In this document: one piece after another, positions 59,088 through 64,000 of the stretch
Layout: every line of letters starts with the position of its first letter
Position numbering within the stretch: the stretch's first letter is position 1
Source of the DNA: Thraustochytrium sp. TN22
Taxonomy: Eukaryota > Sar > Bigyra > Thraustochytrida > Thraustochytriidae
Assembly (NCBI GenBank): GCA_013306675.1
Contig: JABLUY010000042.1
Coordinates: 114,595-178,594, forward strand
Reading direction: 5' to 3'
Length of the DNA: 64,000 nt
Made by a program: the position numbers and the translations under genes
Notes under the pieces: generated by a model
What the model saw: only the letters and a program-made list of their open reading frames with translations
Databases searched by the model: none
What the model was told of the DNA's origin: nothing

Positions 59088-60033
59088 GTCAGTGAGAGGA
59101 CCTCTCTTTGTACGATGAAGTTGATTTTGTGAGTGCCAACAAGCCTTGGGAGGCGTCCTTGCAGTGATGACTTGGAGCACATGGCTCGGCCGTGGAACAA
59201 AACACGGCAAAGACGTTTGTCAAGCATTGCCATGTATGGAGGGCGACGCATGATGCGACACGCTTCCACATTCACTTCTTCGCGGACGATTCCGGCACTC
59301 CCTCGGCTACGTGCTCGGCATTGACCTGCACGCACGCATGATGGCCAATGCCTTTCAGGTCAAGCTCTGAGTCAGTGAGAGGACCTCTCTTTGTACGATG
59401 AAGTTGATTTTGTGAGTGCCAACAAGCCTTGGGAGGCGTCCTTGCAGTGATGACTTGGAGCACATGGCTCGGCCGTGGAACAAAACACGGCAAAGACGTT
59501 TGTCAAGCATTGCCATGTATGGAGGGCGACGCATGATGCGACACGCTTCCACATTCACTTCTTCGCGGACGATTCCGGCACTCCCTCGGCTACGTGCTCG
59601 GCATTGACCTGCACGCACGCATGATGGCCAATGCCTTTCAGGTCAAGCTCTGAGTCAGTGAGAGGACCTCTCTTTGTACGATGAAGTTGATTTTGTGAGT
59701 GCCAACAAGCCTTGGGAGGCGTCCTTGCAGTGATGACTTGGAGCACATGGCTCGGCCGTGGAACAAAACACGGCAAAGACGTTTGTCAAGCATTGCCATG
59801 TATGGAGGGCGACGCATGATGCGACACGCTTCCACATTCACTTCTTCGCGGACGATTCCGGCACTCCCTCGGCTACGTGCTCGGCATTGACCTGCACGCA
59901 CGCATGATGGCCAATGCCTTTCAGGTCAAGCTCTGAGTCAGTGAGAGGACCTCTCTTTGTACGATGAAGTTGATTTTGTGAGTGCCAACAAGCCTTGGGA
60001 GGCGTCCTTGCAGTGATGACTTGGAGCACATGG
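59088..60033. repeat. 283-bp tandem array made from the 3' end of the first SDR gene
   Basis: Three complete units of 283 bp (59088-59370, 59371-59653, 59654-59936) and one partial unit (59937 to about 60033) follow the SDR stop. Each unit contains about 148 bp of the downstream sequence and then about 135 bp corresponding to the last codons of the SDR gene (from the accgcatggagggcgac region to the stop). The SDR-derived part has lost 16 bp relative to the gene (agacctcttttaagtt), so the copied tail is out of frame. The units are nearly identical to each other. Confidence 0.95.
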
Positions 60034-60585
60034 CCCGGCGGCGCGTCTTTTGCGTCGCTGTCAGAAGACGTTTTGTCAAACGTCACCATGTACTACGATC
60101 TCGCTCACAAAGCAGGTCACATTCACAACGAAAACTTGGAAGCACGAGAAGGCACGCGACCGCCAGTTCAAAGGCGAAGCGGCGTTGATTTAGTGCGCAC
60201 TCTTGCCCGTCGCCGCGGTTGGCGGCATGGGTTCGCCACGTGCCTGCGCGCGCCGCGCCCTTAGCGCGTACCCCCCCCCCCAGTGCAGATAGCGCGAGCG
60301 GACGAGTTAAGTCCGCTCGTTGGACAAGTTTACGTATCCGAGTCGAGGCTCGCGCACAAGTCGGCACACCGACCGGCGCCGTCTGGACCGTGACTGGACC
60401 TTGTCTAGCTACTAGTAGCACGTGGCACACTGCAGCTCTCACTGTCAGGCTGGCTGCGCCGCTGCGGGCGCTGGCGCACGGCGGCAGAGGCAGGCAAAAC
60501 GAGAACCTCAAGCTGACGGTGACCGCGAGCAAAGCAGAGAGCCTCGGAGCTTAGCAAAGCAAGGCACTGCAGGAGCAAAGGCAGG
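60034..60585. promoter_or_regulatory. Promoter region of the second SDR gene
   Basis: 552 bp after the array. It has a C-run at 60271-60281, and ggcaaaacgagaac at 60493, 80 bp before the ATG, which matches the leader of copy 1. No gene. Confidence 0.5.
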
Positions 60586-61500
60586 ATGTCGTCGAGCTCG
60601 CTTGGGCGCAAGGTAGCGGCGGCCTCGTTGCTGGGCGGCGCCGCCGCGCTGGGACTGGCGACGCTGCAAAAGCACATGTCGGAACCCAAGTCGGGCCTGT
60701 CGGAGGCGGTGGACCGCAAGCGCACGATCTTCATCACGGGCGCGGCCAGCGGCATCGGACTGCAGACGGCCAAGCTGTTTCTGAGCAAGGGCTGGATCGT
60801 GGGTGCTTATGACGTGAACCAAGTGGCCCTGGACAAGGAGCTGCCGAGCCAGGCGAACGTCATTACGGGCGAGCTGGACGTGTGCGACGCGAAGGCGTGC
60901 GAGCGGCAGGTGAAGGCCTTCGTCGAGGCGGCCGGCGGGTCGTTGGACGTGATCTTCAACTGCGCGGGCATCTTGACGATTGCGGCGTTCGAGGAGATTC
61001 CGATCGAGCGCCAGCAGAAGATTATCGAGGTGAACTGCATCGGCGTCATCAACTCGACCAAGGCGGCGCTGCCGGCGCTCAAGAAGTCGCGCGGCTGCGT
61101 GGTGACCATGGCGTCCGCCTCCGCTTCCGGCGGCATCCCGTTCCATGCCACCTACGGCGCCACCAAGGCCTTTGTCTTTTCGTTCACGGAGGCCCTGCGG
61201 CTGGAGCTCGCGCAGCACGGCGTCCGCGCGTGCGACGTCAGTGTCGGCTATGTGGCCACGCCCATGTGCGAGACGCAGGACTTCAAGGGCGACGGCGTTT
61301 TCCAGAAGAAGAGCACGTTTCTCGACCCCAAGGAGGTGGCGGCCACCGTGTATAAGGCTGTCCATGAGGCGACGCGCTTCCACGTTCACTTCTTCGCCGA
61401 CGATTCCGAGACCACCTTTAAGATGCGCTCCCTCGGCCACGTGCTCGGCATTGACCTGCACGCGCGCATTGTCGCCCACGCCTTTCGGGTCAAGCTTTAA
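60586..61500 (+). CDS. Membrane-anchored short-chain dehydrogenase/reductase, copy 2
   Basis: Predicted 304 aa, clearly a duplicate of the upstream SDR: the same N-terminal hydrophobic stretch, TGAASGIG at 51-58, NCAGILTIA, the serine segment (here TMASASASGG), and the catalytic Y190 and K194 in YGATK. The two proteins are very similar over their full length and differ mainly at scattered positions. Because most differences keep the reading frame and conserved motifs are intact, both copies look functional. The copy-2 tail keeps the segment that is lost in the array units, and its 3' flank has a different (18-bp) array. Confidence 0.93.
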   Translation: MSSSSLGRKVAAASLLGGAAALGLATLQKHMSEPKSGLSEAVDRKRTIFITGAASGIGLQTAKLFLSKGWIVGAYDVNQVALDKELPSQANVITGELDVCDAKACERQVKAFVEAAGGSLDVIFNCAGILTIAAFEEIPIERQQKIIEVNCIGVINSTKAALPALKKSRGCVVTMASASASGGIPFHATYGATKAFVFSFTEALRLELAQHGVRACDVSVGYVATPMCETQDFKGDGVFQKKSTFLDPKEVAATVYKAVHEATRFHVHFFADDSETTFKMRSLGHVLGIDLHARIVAHAFRVKL

Positions 61501-61604
61501 GAGTGGTCTCCACTCTTGTACAATGAAATTGAGCTCCAGGCCGATGAATTTATTGCAACAATGCCTTGGATTTCGGCATTTGATGTGAGGCATCGCATCT
61601 TCAT

Positions 61605-61818
61605 GACGACGCGGAGCGTTTTGACGACGCGGAGCGTTTTGACGACGCGGAGCGTTTTGACGACGCGGAGCGCTTTGACGACGCGGAGCGTTTTAACGAC
61701 GCGGAGCGTTTTGACGACGCGGAGCGTTTGACGACGCGGAGCGTTTTGACGACGCGGAGCGTTTTGACGACGCGGAGCGTTTTGACGACGCGATGCGTTT
61801 TGACGACGCGGAGCTTTT
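61605..61818. repeat. 18-bp tandem array, about 12 units
   Basis: The unit gacgacgcggagcgtttt is repeated with few changes, including one unit of 17 bp that lost a t. The array starts 105 bp after the second SDR stop and ends directly against the stop codon of the IMPACT gene on the opposite strand. Confidence 0.95.
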
Positions 61819-61867
61819 TCACTCGGAGCTCTGCGCGCTTGCCTTGACCTCGCTGACGACGACCACC

Positions 61868-61901
<34 letters not shown>

Positions 61902-62580
61902 TGTCGTCGTCCTTGACTTTGCCGGCTTGCCCTGCGGGCTCCACGCGTCGGCGCTTTTCGCCGCTGTTGCTGCTGCTGGAGACAGATGCGGCCGCCGGCT
62001 CGTTGGCGCGGCGAAGGGCAGCCTCGAGCGCCTTTGCGCGGCGGTCGGCGGCCGCAGCCGCCGCGTTGCGTGGTCTCTTGGTGCCGGAGCTTGCAGAGCT
62101 GGCGGCCGCTACACCCTCGCCGTGGAGCGTGCGGGCTGGACCAGCGAGATCCCACATGGCGTCGGAGAAGGGCCGGTCTGGCACGTGGCCCGCGGCGGCC
62201 AGGAGGTCGTGCAGGCAGTTGGCGAAGTGGTCGAAGCGCACCTTGCCAAGGTTCTGGCCGCCGTACCAGCGCGCCACAACGACAGCGGCGCCGAGGACCT
62301 TTTCCCTGCGCAGCGTGCCGCGCAGCCTGCCGCCGGCGCGGTCCTCGCCGTCGTCATCGCGCCACTCCTCGCGCTGGAGCGTGCGGTAGGCCGCGACGCG
62401 GTGCGTGGCGCCGGCGAAGTCCGGCTGCTCGCGCAGCCAGTGCACGGCGGCGGCCGCCTCGCGCTGCGAGCCGACCGGGAAGACCAGGCCGCCGAAGAAG
62501 ACGCTGCCGCGGTCCTCGCGCCGCCCGCCCAGCACCACGCAGCGCGGCGCGCCCGCGACCTGCACCCTGCGCGGCGCCAT
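61819..62580 (-). CDS. IMPACT/YIH1 family protein (UPF0029)
   Basis: Predicted 253 aa. Residues about 20-130 are the UPF0029/IMPACT fold: RGSVFFGGLVFPVGSQREA, THRVAAYRT, WRDDDGEDRAGG, VVVARWYGGQNLGKVRF and HFANCLHDLL. The ATH-AYR, DDDGE and RWYGGxxLGxxRF motifs are diagnostic. In yeast and mammals YIH1/IMPACT use an N-terminal RWD domain to bind GCN1 and restrain GCN2. Here no RWD domain precedes the fold, as in several simple homologues. The C-terminus (about 165-253) has a KRPRN and KRRR basic cluster and an acidic DDDKDDDDDDDDDD run coded by (gtcgtc)n, and is likely disordered. Start at 62580 (gccATGgcg). The upstream frame is Arg-rich and non-coding in style. Confidence 0.9.
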
Positions 62581-63954
62581 GGCCGGCCGGGTCCGCCTCG
62601 GACTTGCTTCTGCTTCACCTCGGCGTCGCTCGTCCTGCCATGACGATTGCTGGCTCGCCTGCGCTGCGCCGCGCTGCTGCGCTGGCCTGCGCTGGCCTGC
62701 GCTGTGCCTCCGCGCCGGCGGCGCGAGCGTGAGCCTGCCCGTGCTGGTGCCCAAGCCCTCCCGTGCTTGGCTGGCGCAGCGCCGAGCGCGGCTGCACGTG
62801 CTGGGCGCGGCGAGTCGAGGCGTCGAGGCACACTCGCTTCGCGGCGCACGGCGCGCAGCGGCGAGCGAGCCGGGTCGAGACTCGGCTTGGCGACGGCGAG
62901 CTTGATCTGAGAGGCGGGTCCACGCGGCGCAGGCACGGGCGGGCGGAGGCTGCGGCGCAGGCGGGCCAACGGCGCGAGCCGCGAGTGGCTCTCGGACCCC
63001 GCGCGCGCGGCCCGGGTCGGCTCGACGAACGACGGCCTGCCGAGGAGCGAGCGAGCGAGCGAGCGGCGAGCGGCCAAAGGGCTTCTCTCGCGCGCCGTAC
63101 GAGACGAGACGAGCAGCCCAGCCTGAGGCACGCGTCGCGCGGTTGGGCGTGAGCCAAGGCTGCGCTGGTGGCTCGGCGGCGAAAGAGACGTCGTAGTGGC
63201 GCTCGCCGACGCCGCCGTGCGTGCTTTGGGCTGCCGCCCGGGCCTGCTCGTTCGCGCAAGCGCAGGCTCTCAGGCTGGCAGCGCCTGGCAGCGCAGTGTT
63301 GTCGTAGTTATGTCACGAGGACGGTAGCCTAGCTAGCTAGAGGTCCCGCGATCGTTCACGAATCAATCGTTCAGGCAAAGGCACCCTGGCACTGGCAGGC
63401 AGGCATCCTCGTCAATCAATCCAGTCAGCAGCCACAAGCAGGCCGGTGGACCGGCGCCGCGCAAACCCTCGCGGCGCCACCTCGCCTCCGGGCGTGGGCA
63501 GTCTCTCAGCTCAGCCAGCTGGGATCAGCTCAGCCGCAGCGCTGACATCAGCCAGGCAGGCAGGCAGGCTGGCGGCCACGGCGCCGCGGCCGCCGGGCGA
63601 GTTCGTGACTCGCGACGGTGCCGCGACTGCTGGCTGCGAACAGTGCGAAGTGAACTTGAACTTGCTCGCCAGCCAGCACAGCTCAGGCCGAGCCTGGCTG
63701 TGAATGCAGTGGTGAGAGCAGTCTCGGTGGGGTCAGTCACAGCTGGCTGGCTGGCCTAGGCTACTGACTTTAGTTACTGCCACTGCCACTGCAGGCCTGG
63801 CAGCGCAACAGGCCGCGACTCGCACTCGCACTCGGACTCGGACTCGGACTCGGACTGTGCCGGCGCCCTCGCAAGCAGGGCAAACGCGGCCTCGGCGGCC
63901 AGCGCCAGGGCCGCGCGCGCGGAGACGCGAGCAGCGGCGGCGGCGCGCGCGGAG

Positions 63955-63995
<41 letters not shown>

Positions 63996-64000
63996 AGGCG
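62581..64000. other. 1.4 kb at the right edge, no gene recognised
   Basis: It has (gctggcctgc)n near 62675-62705 and (gagc)n at 63044-63060, followed by mixed sequence. From 63819 to 63858 hexamers (ctcgca and ctcgga)n occur, and (ggc)n fills 63958-63995. The hexamers and the final GGC run resemble 5' leaders of genes elsewhere in the window, so a gene may start just beyond the right edge. Nothing else is supported. Confidence 0.4.

Noticed and set aside
59072-59901. Repeated 87-codon and 63-codon frames in the 283-bp array
   Set aside because: They are identical because the units are identical. They are the reverse or shifted reading of the copied SDR tail.

Overview
The window is nuclear DNA of a free-living flagellated protist. 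It is strongly GC-rich, intron-poor and moderately gene-dense. The eukaryotic assignment rests on recognisable eukaryote-only genes: ribosomal protein eL21, TFIIF beta, a PHAX-type RNA-export domain, the meiotic factor HOP2, a motile-cilium docking protein of the ODAD3/CCDC151 type, IMPACT, a FHA-RING ubiquitin ligase and a SYLF protein. Only one spliceosomal intron is convincing (in HOP2). The codon use, the compact bidirectional promoters and the near absence of introns would fit a GC-rich stramenopile (bicosoecid or thraustochytrid-like), a haptophyte or another alga-like lineage. I cannot decide between them from sequence alone.

Layout. A multi-pass membrane protein runs off the left edge (1-2205, minus). 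The 3.4-10.4 kb block holds PHAX-like (minus) and a DUF218 membrane protein (plus) firing from one CpG-rich promoter, then an adenylate kinase fused to two hotdog thioesterase-like domains (minus), divergent from a WW-ankyrin protein (plus). 10.7-15.8 kb is one very large SF1 helicase (minus) of the bacterial DUF4011 type with a C-terminal MTES_1575/Vsr-like nuclease fold. 17.4-25.5 kb carries aspartate aminotransferase, the ODAD3-like protein and the FHA-RING protein. 27.7-35.8 kb carries an AIM24 protein, eL21, a HAD phosphatase and a large orphan with a FHA-like C-terminus. 38.7-41.7 kb has a monoacylglycerol-lipase-like hydrolase and a basic orphan. About 41.7-49.0 kb looks gene-free and is full of short simple repeats. 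49.0-57.0 kb carries TFIIF beta, a lipid-anchored orphan, a membrane thioredoxin, a helical-repeat protein, a SYLF protein and HOP2. 58.2-62.6 kb has two tandem SDR paralogues separated by a 283-bp satellite-like array made from the first SDR's own 3' end, then IMPACT. The last 1.4 kb has no clear gene.

How it fits together. The genes are a housekeeping mixture (translation, transcription, RNA export, amino-acid and lipid metabolism, redox, cilium, meiosis) and do not form one pathway. The most unusual items are the bacterial-type helicase-nuclease in a nuclear genome, whose nuclease motif appears to have lost its acidic residues, the adenylate kinase-hotdog fusion, and a recurring habit of placing tandem arrays just beyond stop codons (14-bp to 283-bp units at seven places).

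Limits. Starts are chosen by context around ATG and by where protein-like sequence begins. Family names come from motif recognition by eye, and no database search was run.
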